In this document: piece by piece, positions 8,805 through 16,576 of the stretch
How the letters are laid out: each line of letters opens with the position of its first letter
Numbering within the stretch: position 1 is the first letter of the stretch
Source of the DNA: Mycobacterium malmoense
GTDB taxonomy: Bacteria > Actinomycetota > Actinomycetes > Mycobacteriales > Mycobacteriaceae
Direction: 5' to 3'
NCBI RefSeq assembly: GCF_019645855.1
Contig: NZ_CP080999.1
Coordinates: 930,001-994,000, forward strand
DNA length: 64,000 nt
Program-made: the position numbers and the translations under genes
Notes under the pieces: model-generated
Databases searched by the model: none
Told to the model about the DNA's origin: nothing
Seen by the model: only the letters and a program-made list of their open reading frames with translations

Positions 8805-9353
8805 ATGCCCGCATCGGATCGCGGCGAGCGACTCCCGCCGCTGGCCGCCGAAGATCACGCCTGCGATGTGTGCGCGTTGGTTTACCCGCAGATTCGGATC
8901 GACGACGCGGTCAACGTCATCGCCGGGCTGCCGGGCGCCGTCCGGGAGGCGGTCAGCGCAATCCCGCCCGGGATGCGCAGGGCACGGCCTGGCCCGGACG
9001 TGTGGTCGGTGAGCGAGTACGTCTGCCACCTGCGCGACGTCTACGTCACCTTCACCATCCGGCTGCACCGCATCCGCACCGAGCACCGGCCCGCCCTGGA
9101 GCCGATGTTCAACGATTTGCGGGCTCGCCGTTTCCGGTACAACGACTGCGACCTCGCCGCCACGCTCGACGAGCTGGCGGCGGCTGCGGCGGGTTTCCGC
9201 GATGAAGTCGCGCGCACGGGGGAACGCGACTGGGATCGCGTGGGTACCCGTTTGCCGGGCGAGCAGCGCACCGCGCGCTGGGTGGTACGTCAGGCGATGC
9301 ACGAAGGCATCCACCACCTCGGCGACATCCGGAGAATCGGTGAAGCGCTGTGA
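8805..9353 (+). CDS. DinB-like protein
   Basis: 182 residues from the ATG at 8805; an in-frame TTG/GTG extension upstream runs through the inverted repeat and is less likely. DinB/YfiT-type proteins are four-helix bundles with a metal site of three histidines. Here His75 (YVCHLRD) and the pair near the C terminus in MHEGIHHLGD (His166, His170) fit that arrangement. Cys20 and Cys23 form a CXXC-type pair near the N terminus. In mycobacteria related proteins act as mycothiol-dependent transferases, but a specific activity cannot be claimed here. It is the last gene before the spc promoter. Confidence 0.72.
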   Translation: MPASDRGERLPPLAAEDHACDVCALVYPQIRIDDAVNVIAGLPGAVREAVSAIPPGMRRARPGPDVWSVSEYVCHLRDVYVTFTIRLHRIRTEHRPALEPMFNDLRARRFRYNDCDLAATLDELAAAAAGFRDEVARTGERDWDRVGTRLPGEQRTARWVVRQAMHEGIHHLGDIRRIGEAL

Positions 9354-9368
9354 CCGTGCGACCGGAAT

Positions 9369-9404
9369 TTGGCTCTGAGCTGCTTGTCCCCTAGACTCTA
9401 GGGG
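9369..9404 (+). promoter_or_regulatory. Probable promoter of the spc operon
   Basis: TTGGCT at 9369-9374 and TAGACT at 9392-9397 are separated by exactly 17 bases and match a SigA-type promoter (TTGACA / TANNNT). The -10 element lies inside a perfect inverted repeat, CCCCTAG (9388-9394) ACT CTAGGGG (9398-9404). The expected transcript would have a leader of about 170 bases before the rplN GTG, a region with no other gene. Position and spacing are seen; promoter activity is inferred. Confidence 0.65.
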
Positions 9405-9577
9405 TTGCCTTGGGCAGACCTCGGTCGGTGCGCGTAAGCATATCGGCCCCGCGTGCCCTTCGGTGACGACCGCTTTGCAAGACCACGCACGTCAGGTTTT
9501 TTGGTGGGCATTGATTTTGGAGGTTCACCAAGCCGGTTCCTCCTGCCGTGCACACGTGAACCAGGTCAGGAGATCGA

Positions 9578-9946
9578 GTGATTCAGCAGGAATCGCGGCT
9601 GAAGGTCGCCGATAACACCGGCGCCAAGGAGATCTTGTGCATCCGGGTGCTCGGCGGTTCGTCGCGACGCTACGCCGGCATCGGTGACGTCATCGTCGCC
9701 ACCGTCAAGGACGCCATTCCCGGCGGCAACGTCAAGCGGGGCGACGTCGTCAAGGCCGTCGTGGTGCGCACCGTCAAGGAGCGCAGGCGTCCCGACGGCA
9801 GCTACATCAAGTTTGACGAGAACGCCGCGGTGATCATCAAGCCCGATAACGATCCTCGCGGCACGCGCATTTTCGGGCCGGTCGGCCGCGAACTGCGCGA
9901 GAAGCGGTTCATGAAGATCATCTCGCTGGCCCCGGAGGTGTTGTAG
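9578..9946 (+). CDS. rplN: 50S ribosomal protein uL14 (L14)
   Basis: 122 residues, standard length, starting at GTG ([17 protein letters not shown]). uL14 forms intersubunit bridges and is the docking site of the silencing factor RsfS. The motif [17 protein letters not shown] and the C-terminal [15 protein letters not shown] are diagnostic. An AGGAGATC ribosome binding site precedes the GTG. It is the first gene of the spc operon here; rplX begins at the next base after its stop. Confidence 0.98.
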
Positions 9947-10264
9947 ATGAAGGTGCACAAGGGCGACACCGTCCTGGTCATCGCCGGCAAAGACAAAGGG
10001 GCCAAGGGCAAGGTCTTGCAGGCTTACCCGGACCGTAACCGGGTGCTGGTCGAGGGCGTCAACCGGATCAAGAAGCACACCGCGATTTCGACCAACCAGC
10101 GCGGAGCCAAGTCGGGTGGGATCGTCACCCAGGAAGCCCCGATCCACGTCTCCAACGTGATGGTGGTCGACTCGGACGGCAAGCCCACCCGAATCGGCTA
10201 CCGGTTAGACGAGGAGACCGGCAAGCGGGTCCGCGTCTCCAAGCGCAACGGCAAGGACATCTAG
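9947..10264 (+). CDS. rplX: 50S ribosomal protein uL24 (L24)
   Basis: 105 residues. uL24 is an assembly-initiating 23S rRNA binding protein. The KOW motif is visible at the start (MKVHKGDTVLVIAGKDKGAK), and the typical IVTQEAPIHVSNVMVVD follows. The ATG abuts the rplN stop, and a GGAGGT sequence lies within the end of rplN. Confidence 0.98.
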   Translation: MKVHKGDTVLVIAGKDKGAKGKVLQAYPDRNRVLVEGVNRIKKHTAISTNQRGAKSGGIVTQEAPIHVSNVMVVDSDGKPTRIGYRLDEETGKRVRVSKRNGKDI

Positions 10265-10265
10265 C

Positions 10266-10838
10266 ATGACCACAACAGAGGACAGTGTGAAGGTGCGGCC
10301 GCGCTTGAAAGAGCGCTACCGCAACGAGATTCGGGACGCGTTGCACAAGCAGTTCGGCTACCGCAACGTCATGCAGATCCCGACCGTGACGAAGGTCGTC
10401 GTCAACATGGGAGTCGGCGAGGCAGCCCGCGACGCCAAGCTGATCAACGGCGCGGTCAACGACCTGGCGCTGATCACCGGGCAACGGCCCGACATCCGCC
10501 GGGCGCGGAAGTCCATAGCGCAGTTCAAATTGCGCGAGGGCATGCCGATCGGTGCCCGGGTCACCTTGCGCGGAGACCGAATGTGGGAATTCCTCGACCG
10601 CCTCACGTCGATCGCGCTGCCCCGTATCCGCGACTTCCGCGGGCTTTCGCCCAAGCAGTTCGACGGTTCCGGCAACTACACCTTCGGACTGGCCGAACAA
10701 TCGGTGTTCCACGAGATCGACGTGGACAAGATCGACCGCGTCCGCGGCATGGACATCAACGTCGTCACCTCGGCGACGACCGACGACGAGGGACGAGCGC
10801 TGTTGCGGGCCCTCGGCTTTCCGTTCAAGGAGAACTGA
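10266..10838 (+). CDS. rplE: 50S ribosomal protein uL5 (L5)
   Basis: 190 residues, slightly longer than the E. coli protein (179) because of an N-terminal extension. uL5 binds 5S rRNA and contacts P-site tRNA. Conserved stretches include RNVMQIPTVTKVVVNMGVGEA and LRGDRMWEFLDRL, plus the FRGLSPKQFDGSGNY loop. The start is one base after the rplX stop. Confidence 0.98.
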   Translation: MTTTEDSVKVRPRLKERYRNEIRDALHKQFGYRNVMQIPTVTKVVVNMGVGEAARDAKLINGAVNDLALITGQRPDIRRARKSIAQFKLREGMPIGARVTLRGDRMWEFLDRLTSIALPRIRDFRGLSPKQFDGSGNYTFGLAEQSVFHEIDVDKIDRVRGMDINVVTSATTDDEGRALLRALGFPFKEN

Positions 10839-10842
10839 CTAG

Positions 10843-11028
10843 ATGGCTAAGAAGGCACTGGTTAACAAGGCGGCACGGAAGCCCCGCTTCGCGGTGCGCG
10901 CCTACACCCGCTGCAGCAAGTGCGGACGCCCGCGGGCGGTCTACCGCAAGTTCGGGCTGTGCAGGATCTGCCTGCGCGAGATGGCGCACGCGGGGGAGCT
11001 GCCCGGCGTGCAGAAGAGCAGCTGGTGA
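10843..11028 (+). CDS. rpsN: 30S ribosomal protein uS14, zinc-binding type
   Basis: 61 residues, the short zinc-ribbon (C+) form. Zinc ligands are Cys24, Cys27, Cys40 and Cys43 in YTRCSKCGRP and FGLCRICLRE. Mycobacteria also keep a zinc-independent paralogue elsewhere that is induced by zinc starvation (family knowledge), so this is the zinc-replete form. It follows rplE after four bases in the usual spc position. Confidence 0.97.
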   Translation: MAKKALVNKAARKPRFAVRAYTRCSKCGRPRAVYRKFGLCRICLREMAHAGELPGVQKSSW

Positions 11029-11047
11029 CGGGCGCAGGGATAAAACC

Positions 11048-11446
11048 ATGACGATGACGGACCCGATCGCGGACTTCTTGACCCGTCTGCGCAACGCCAA
11101 TTCGGCGTATCACGACGAGGTGACCTTGCCGCACTCCAAGCTCAAGGCCAACATCGCCCAGATCCTCAAGAGCGAGGGCTACATCAGCGACTTCCGGACC
11201 GAAGACGCCCGGGTCGGCAAGTCGCTGGTCGTCCAGCTCAAGTACGGGCCCAGCCGGGAGCGCAGCATCGCCGGTTTGCGCCGGGTGTCCAAGCCGGGGT
11301 TGCGGGTGTACGCGAAATCCACCAACCTGCCGCGGGTGCTCGGCGGCCTGGGCGTGGCGATCATCTCGACGTCGTCGGGCCTGCTGACCGACCGTCAGGC
11401 AGCTAGACAGGGCGTGGGCGGCGAAGTCCTCGCATATGTCTGGTGA
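11048..11446 (+). CDS. rpsH: 30S ribosomal protein uS8 (S8)
   Basis: 132 residues from ATG 11048 (MTMTDPIADFLTRLRNAN). The frame stays open far upstream through rpsN and rplE, but only this start gives the family length. uS8 binds the central domain of 16S rRNA and in E. coli represses its own operon; the C-terminal STSSGLLTDRQAARQGVGGE is the RNA-binding signature. A 19-base gap separates it from rpsN. Confidence 0.97.
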   Translation: MTMTDPIADFLTRLRNANSAYHDEVTLPHSKLKANIAQILKSEGYISDFRTEDARVGKSLVVQLKYGPSRERSIAGLRRVSKPGLRVYAKSTNLPRVLGGLGVAIISTSSGLLTDRQAARQGVGGEVLAYVW

Positions 11447-11458
11447 AAGGGGGCAACC

Positions 11459-11998
11459 ATGTCGCGCATTGGTAAGCAGCCGATTCCGGTTCCCGCCGGA
11501 GTCGACGTAACGATCGACGGGCAGAACGTCTCGGTGAAGGGGCCCAAGGGTACCTTGGATTTGACTGTCGCCGAGCCGATTACGGTGGCGCGCAGCGAAG
11601 ACGGTGCGATCGTCGTCGCCCGTCCCGACGACGAGCGGCGCAGCCGCTCGCTGCACGGGCTGTCGCGCACCCTGGTGTCCAATCTGGTCACCGGTGTGAC
11701 GCAGGGTTACACCACCAAGATGGAGATCTTCGGCGTCGGCTACCGCGTGCAGCTCAAGGGCTCCAACCTCGAGTTCGCCCTGGGCTACAGCCATCCCGTG
11801 GTAATCGAGGCCCCCGAGGGCATCACGTTCGCGGTCCAGTCGCCAACGAAGTTCACGATCTCCGGGATCGACAAACAGAAGGTCGGCCAGGTCTCGGCGA
11901 ACATCCGCCGCCTGCGTCGTCCCGACCCCTATAAGGGCAAGGGCGTGCGCTACGAGGGCGAGCAGATCCGCCGCAAGGTCGGAAAGACGGGTAAGTAG
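11459..11998 (+). CDS. rplF: 50S ribosomal protein uL6 (L6)
   Basis: 179 residues, the usual length, made of two related alpha/beta domains. uL6 lies near the GTPase-associated region and contacts the sarcin-ricin loop. It begins MSRIGKQPIPVPAGV; the second domain carries the signature RRPDPYKGKGVRYEGEQIRR. An AAAGGGGGC ribosome binding site lies before the ATG. Confidence 0.98.
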   Translation: MSRIGKQPIPVPAGVDVTIDGQNVSVKGPKGTLDLTVAEPITVARSEDGAIVVARPDDERRSRSLHGLSRTLVSNLVTGVTQGYTTKMEIFGVGYRVQLKGSNLEFALGYSHPVVIEAPEGITFAVQSPTKFTISGIDKQKVGQVSANIRRLRRPDPYKGKGVRYEGEQIRRKVGKTGK

Positions 11999-12000
11999 TC

Positions 12001-12408
12001 ATGGCGCAATCACAGACTGACACCGCCGCGCGAAAGCCATTGGGGCAGAGCGTGTCCGCCGCGCGGCGGATCTCTCGGCTGCGCAGGCACGCGCGGCTGC
12101 GCAAGAAGATCTCGGGCACCGCGGCGCGCCCACGGCTGGTGGTGCACCGGTCCGCGCGGCACATTCACGTGCAACTGGTCAACGACGAAAGCGGCACCAC
12201 GCTGGCGGCCGCGTCGTCGATCGAGGCCGACGTGCGCGGCCTGGAGGGCGACAAGAAGGCGCACAGCGTGCGGGTGGGCCAGTTGATCGCCGAGCGTGCC
12301 AAGGCCGCCGGCATCGACAGCGCGGTGTTCGACCGCGGCGGATACACCTACGGCGGGCGGATCGCGGCGCTGGCCGACGCCGCACGCGAGAACGGATTGA
12401 ATTTCTGA
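12001..12408 (+). CDS. rplR: 50S ribosomal protein uL18 (L18)
   Basis: 135 residues. uL18 binds 5S rRNA with uL5. The basic N terminus is about 18 residues longer than in E. coli. Core motifs RLVVHRSARHIHVQLVND and the C-terminal YTYGGRIAALADAARENGLNF (first 20 residues standard) identify it. It starts two bases after the rplF stop. Confidence 0.97.
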   Translation: MAQSQTDTAARKPLGQSVSAARRISRLRRHARLRKKISGTAARPRLVVHRSARHIHVQLVNDESGTTLAAASSIEADVRGLEGDKKAHSVRVGQLIAERAKAAGIDSAVFDRGGYTYGGRIAALADAARENGLNF

Positions 12409-12430
12409 TGACAACTGGAAGGACCGCATA

Positions 12431-13099
12431 ATGGCGGAACAGCCAGCGGGCGCCTCGGACGGCCGCGATACCCGCGGTGACCGGGAGGGTCGGGGCCGGC
12501 GCGACGGCGGCCGCGGCCGCGACCGAGACGGCGAGAAGAGCAACTACCTGGAACGGGTCGTCGCCATCAACCGCGTCTCCAAGGTGGTCAAGGGTGGCCG
12601 CCGATTCAGCTTCACCGCTTTGGTCATCGTGGGTGACGGCAACGGCATGGTCGGCGTCGGCTACGGCAAGGCCAAGGAGGTGCCGGCCGCCATCGCCAAG
12701 GGCGTCGAGGAGGCGCGCAAGGGCTTCTTCCGGGTTCCGTTGATCGGCGGCACCATCACGCATCCGGTGCAGGGCGAGGCGGCCGCCGGCGTGGTGCTGT
12801 TGCGCCCCGCCAGCCCGGGTACCGGTGTGATCGCCGGTGGCGCGGCGCGTGCGGTGCTGGAATGCGCTGGGGTGCACGACATCCTGGCCAAGTCGCTGGG
12901 CAGCGACAACGCGATCAACGTGGTGCACGCCACCGTCGCCGCGCTCAAGCTGCTGCAGCGTCCCGAGGAGGTGGCCGCGCGCCGCGGGCTGCCGATCGAG
13001 GACGTCGCCCCGGCCGGGATGCTCAAGGCGCGACGGGAAAGCGACGCGCTGGCCAGTGCGGCGGCACGAGAGGCACAGACTTCGGGGGCGCAACCATGA
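12431..13099 (+). CDS. rpsE: 30S ribosomal protein uS5 (S5)
   Basis: 222 residues. uS5 takes part in decoding fidelity and mRNA unwinding. The N-terminal ~40 residues are an Arg/Asp/Gly-rich low-complexity extension typical of actinobacteria. The core starts at YLERVVAINRVSKVVKGGRR and has the S5 signature near AALKLLQRPEEVAARRG. The stop overlaps the rpmD start (ATGA, 13096-13099). Confidence 0.97.
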   Translation: MAEQPAGASDGRDTRGDREGRGRRDGGRGRDRDGEKSNYLERVVAINRVSKVVKGGRRFSFTALVIVGDGNGMVGVGYGKAKEVPAAIAKGVEEARKGFFRVPLIGGTITHPVQGEAAAGVVLLRPASPGTGVIAGGAARAVLECAGVHDILAKSLGSDNAINVVHATVAALKLLQRPEEVAARRGLPIEDVAPAGMLKARRESDALASAAAREAQTSGAQP

Positions 13100-13299
13100 G
13101 CACTCAGCTCAAGATCACCCAGGTGCGCAGCACGATCGGGGCACGCTGGAAGCAGCGTGAGAGCCTTCGCACCCTGGGCCTGCGGCGGATTCGCCATTCG
13201 GTGATCCGCGAGGACAACCCCCAGACCCGCGGGCTGATCGCGGTGGTGAGCCACCTGGTCGAGGTGGAGCCGGCCGAAACCGGAGGGAAGAGCCAGTGA
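13096..13299 (+). CDS. rpmD: 50S ribosomal protein uL30 (L30)
   Basis: 67 residues from the ATG at 13096, which overlaps the rpsE stop; the same frame is open far upstream inside rpsE, but this start gives the normal length. The text LKITQVRSTIGARWKQRESL and LGLRRIRHSVIRED is typical of bacterial uL30. The stop overlaps the rplO start (GTGA at 13296-13299). Confidence 0.97.
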   Translation: MSTQLKITQVRSTIGARWKQRESLRTLGLRRIRHSVIREDNPQTRGLIAVVSHLVEVEPAETGGKSQ

Positions 13300-13736
13300 C
13301 GATCAAGCTGCACGATCTACGGCCCGCGCCCGGGTCGAAAACCGCCCGCACGCGGGTCGGCCGGGGTGACGGTTCCAAGGGCAAGACCGCGGGCCGGGGC
13401 ACCAAGGGCACCAAGGCGCGCAAGAACGTGCCGGTGACCTTCGAGGGCGGGCAGATGCCGATCCACATGCGGCTGCCCAAGCTCAAGGGATTCCGGAATC
13501 GGTTCCGCACCGAATACGAGATCGTCAACGTCGGCGACATCAACCGGCTGTTCCCCCAGGGCGGCGCCATCGGGATCGACGACCTGGTGGCCAAGGGCGC
13601 GGTGCGCAAGAACTCTCTGGTCAAGGTCCTCGGCGACGGCGACCTGACCGTCAAGGCCGACGTGTCCGCGCACAAGTTCAGCGGCAGCGCCCGCGAGAAG
13701 ATCACCGCCGCGGGCGGCTCGGCGACCGAACTCTAG
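13296..13736 (+). CDS. rplO: 50S ribosomal protein uL15 (L15)
   Basis: 146 residues from a GTG that overlaps the rpmD stop. uL15 is a late-assembly 23S rRNA binding protein. The Gly/Arg-rich N-terminal half (RVGRGDGSKGKTAGRGTKG) and the FEGGQMPIHMRLPKLKGF motif are diagnostic. It is the last ribosomal gene of this block. secY, which follows rplO in many bacteria, is displaced to 28501 by about 14.7 kb of accessory genes. Confidence 0.98.
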   Translation: MTIKLHDLRPAPGSKTARTRVGRGDGSKGKTAGRGTKGTKARKNVPVTFEGGQMPIHMRLPKLKGFRNRFRTEYEIVNVGDINRLFPQGGAIGIDDLVAKGAVRKNSLVKVLGDGDLTVKADVSAHKFSGSAREKITAAGGSATEL

Positions 13737-13740
13737 TACC

Positions 13741-13800
13741 GCGAGCAGACGCAGAATCGCACGCCGCTGCGCGGATTCGTGCGATTCTGCGTCTGCTCGC
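13741..13800. repeat. Long perfect inverted repeat, probable bidirectional terminator
   Basis: Bases 13741-13762 and 13779-13800 are exact reverse complements: a 22-bp stem with a 16-base loop. It lies between the rplO stop and the end of the oppositely oriented gene at 13826, where a terminator for both strands is expected. There is no U-tract, so termination would be of the U-less type. The arm core AGCAGACGCAGAATCGC looks like a sequence I associate with dispersed repeats in mycobacteria (recollection only). Confidence 0.7.
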
Positions 13801-13825
13801 CGGGGGGGAGAGGGGCCTCGCGGCA

Positions 13826-14752
13826 CTACGCGAGCCGCGGAATCACCTCTGCGGCAAGGCGTTCCATCTGCTCGCGGTTCTCGGCGACGCTACCGCCGAC
13901 GGGGTTGAGCAGCAGCATCTCGGCGCCGGCGTCGATCACCCCATGTAGCCCGCGCGCGACGTCGTCGGGTGTGCCCGACACCGGAACCGAGTCGAGGCCG
14001 GGCATCGCGCCGTAAATGCGCCGCAGCCCGGCGAGCACACGCTCGCGGGCCCGCGCCGCGTCGTCGTCGACCATCAAGTAGACCCGCTTGCCAATGGTGA
14101 AGCGCGCGGGGTCTTTCCGCTGTTCCTCCAGTTCACGGCGCACCACGGTGACGGCCCCGGCAAACGCCTCTGTGGTCGACGAGCCCGCACCCAAAAACGA
14201 ATCACCGTGGCGCACCGCCCTGGCCAGCGCCTTGGGGGCGAGGCCACCGAACCAGATCGGCGGACGCGGCCGCTGCACCGGCTTGGGCTGGATGGGAAGG
14301 TCGTCGACGTCGCGGAACCGGCCGTGAAACGTCACCCTGGGCTCGTCGGACCAGGCCGCCTTCATCAGCTCCAGGCCCTCGGTGAAATACGAGATGTACG
14401 TGGCCTTTTCGACGCCGAAGGCGGCGAATCGGCGGGAGCCGCCGCCGGAGCCGACACCGATGTCCAGGCGGCCGTGGCTGAGCCGGTCGACGGCGGTCGC
14501 GGCCGAGGCCAGCTGCAGCGGATCGTGCAACGACGTCACCAGCACGGCGACCCCCAGGCGCAGCCGCTCGGTGCAGGCCGCGCAGTAGGCCAGCAGCTCC
14601 AGCGGCGCCAGCAGCGGTGCCTCCCCGATGGTCTGCTCGAGCACCCAGCCGCCCTCGAACCCGAGCTCCTCGGCGCGCGTGAGATATGAGCGCAGGCCGG
14701 GGGCGTCGAAACCCTCAGCGTCGAGTTGGGGGATGGCGATCGAGAACCTCAC
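13826..14752 (-). CDS. LLM-class (F420-type) oxidoreductase
   Basis: 308 residues with a luciferase-like TIM barrel: MRFSIAIPQ at the N terminus, AEELGFEGGWVLEQ, the LGVAVLVTSLHDPLQLASA segment and DRLSHGRLDIGVGSGG near residue 90-105. Mycobacteria use many such proteins with coenzyme F420, but F420 versus FMN cannot be decided here and the substrate is unknown. It converges on rplO and diverges from sppA (33 bases between the start codons). Confidence 0.8.
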   Translation of the reverse strand: MRFSIAIPQLDAEGFDAPGLRSYLTRAEELGFEGGWVLEQTIGEAPLLAPLELLAYCAACTERLRLGVAVLVTSLHDPLQLASAATAVDRLSHGRLDIGVGSGGGSRRFAAFGVEKATYISYFTEGLELMKAAWSDEPRVTFHGRFRDVDDLPIQPKPVQRPRPPIWFGGLAPKALARAVRHGDSFLGAGSSTTEAFAGAVTVVRRELEEQRKDPARFTIGKRVYLMVDDDAARARERVLAGLRRIYGAMPGLDSVPVSGTPDDVARGLHGVIDAGAEMLLLNPVGGSVAENREQMERLAAEVIPRLA

Positions 14753-14785
14753 GCCACCACCGTACGGTAGGTACGCTGGGCGGAT

Positions 14786-16576
14786 ATGTTCGCCTTTCTG
14801 CCCTCGATTCCCGGCCTGTTAAACAGGGTTGACGACGTTCGCGCCCTGGCCACCCGGGTCGACACCGCCCGCCACCACGGCGTCCCCAACGGTTGCGTGC
14901 TCGAGTTCGACCTGCGCTCGGTGCCGCCGGAGACGACCGGGTTTGACCCGCTGGCGCTTATCACCGGGGCCGGCCGGCCGATGGCGCTGCGCGACGCCGT
15001 CGCCGCGATCCACCGCGCCGCCGAGGACCCCCGGGTCGCCGGGCTGATCGCCCGCGTGCAGCTTGCGGCGGCGCCGCCGGCGGCGGTCCAGGAGCTGCGG
15101 GAAGCGATCGCGGCGTTCAGCGCCGTCAAGCCGTCACTGGCCTGGGCCGAAAACTATCCGGGCACCCTGTCCTACTACCTGGCCTCGGCGTTCGGTGAGG
15201 TGTGGATGCAGCCCTCGGGAAGCGTCGGGCTGGTCGGCTTCGCCAGCAACGCCACGTTCCTGCGCGACGCGCTCGACAAGGCGGGGATCGAAGCGCAATT
15301 CGTCGCGCGCGGCGAATACAAGTCGGCGGCAAACCTTTTCACCGAAGATGGCTTCACCGACGCCCACCGCGAGGCCGTCACCCGGATGCTGGAAAGCCTG
15401 CAAGAACAGGTGTGGCAGGCCGTCGCCGAATCACGCAAGATCGATTCCGCTGCGCTCGACGCGCTGGCCGACCGGGCCCCGCTCCTGCGCGACGACGCGG
15501 CGGCCTCGGGTCTGGTCGACCGGATCGGCTTCCGCGACGAAGCCTATGCCCGCATGGCCGAACTGGTTGGAGTGAAAGACGTTTCGGACGAGGACGATCG
15601 TCCGCCTCGGCTGTACCTGGCGCGTTACGCCGGCGCGGCCCGGTCGTGGCTGGCCCCGCCCGTGCCGCCGGTTCCCGGCCGCCGGATCAAGCCGACGGTC
15701 GCCGTGGTGACCGTCGACGGCGCGATCGTCAACGGGCGTGGCGGGCCCCACTTTCTGCCGCTGGGGACTTCCACCGCCGGGGGTGACACCATCGCGGCGG
15801 CGCTGCGGGAGGCCGCCGCCGACGATTCGGTGTCCGCGATTGTGTTGCGGGTGGACAGCCCCGGCGGCTCGGTCACGGCGTCGGAAACCATTTGGCGCGA
15901 AGTGAAAAGGGCCCGCGAGCGCGGCAAGCCGGTGGTGGCGTCGATGGGTGCCGTCGCCGCCTCCGGCGGCTACTACGTCGCGGTGAGCGCCGACGCGATC
16001 GTGGCCAATCCGGGCACGATCACCGGCTCGATCGGTGTGATCACCGGCAAGCTGATCGTTCGCGAGCTGAAGGGCCGCCTGGGTGTCGGGTCGGATACCG
16101 TGCGTACCAACGCCAATGCCGACGCCTGGTCGGTCGACGCGCCGTTCACGCCCGAGCAGCGGGCGCATCGGGAGGCCGAGGCGGACCTGTTCTACACCGA
16201 CTTCGTCGAACGCGTCGCCGAGGGCCGCAACCTGAGCGCCGATGCGGTGAATCGCGTTGCGCGGGGGCGGGTCTGGACCGGCGCCGACGCCCTCGAGCGC
16301 GGCCTGGTCGACGAACTCGGCGGGTTCCGGACCGCCGTGCGCCGGGCCAAGGTCCTGGCCGGGCTGGACGAGGACGCCGAGGTCCGCATCGTCGGCTATC
16401 CGGGTTCCTCGCTGCTGGACATGGTGCGGCCCCGAGCCTCGTCGCAGCCGGCCGCCGCGTCGCTGCCGGATGCGTTGGGGGCGCTGCTCGGCCGGTCGAT
16501 CGCCACGATCCTGGACAACGCCGAGCAGACGTTGAGCGGCGCGACCGCGCTGTGGCTGGGGGAGTCGCGGCTCTAA
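14786..16576 (+). CDS. sppA: Signal peptide peptidase SppA, 67 kDa type
   Basis: 596 residues, the long two-domain S49 form. SppA degrades cleaved signal peptides at the membrane. The Ser/Lys dyad of the long form is present: Lys179 in ARGEYKSAANLF (N-terminal repeat) and Ser393 in GAVAASGGYYVAVSAD (C-terminal repeat). VDSPGGSV and the GTITGSIGVITGK segment are also typical. No clear N-terminal membrane segment is visible, so attachment may be peripheral. Its stop shares CTAA with the end of the convergent methyltransferase gene. Counterpart of Rv0724. Confidence 0.93.
   Translation: MFAFLPSIPGLLNRVDDVRALATRVDTARHHGVPNGCVLEFDLRSVPPETTGFDPLALITGAGRPMALRDAVAAIHRAAEDPRVAGLIARVQLAAAPPAAVQELREAIAAFSAVKPSLAWAENYPGTLSYYLASAFGEVWMQPSGSVGLVGFASNATFLRDALDKAGIEAQFVARGEYKSAANLFTEDGFTDAHREAVTRMLESLQEQVWQAVAESRKIDSAALDALADRAPLLRDDAAASGLVDRIGFRDEAYARMAELVGVKDVSDEDDRPPRLYLARYAGAARSWLAPPVPPVPGRRIKPTVAVVTVDGAIVNGRGGPHFLPLGTSTAGGDTIAAALREAAADDSVSAIVLRVDSPGGSVTASETIWREVKRARERGKPVVASMGAVAASGGYYVAVSADAIVANPGTITGSIGVITGKLIVRELKGRLGVGSDTVRTNANADAWSVDAPFTPEQRAHREAEADLFYTDFVERVAEGRNLSADAVNRVARGRVWTGADALERGLVDELGGFRTAVRRAKVLAGLDEDAEVRIVGYPGSSLLDMVRPRASSQPAAASLPDALGALLGRSIATILDNAEQTLSGATALWLGESRL

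Noticed and set aside
12179..13093. 304-codon minus-strand frame opposite rpsE
   Set aside because: Antisense shadow of rpsE, rplR and rpmD, all clearly coding.
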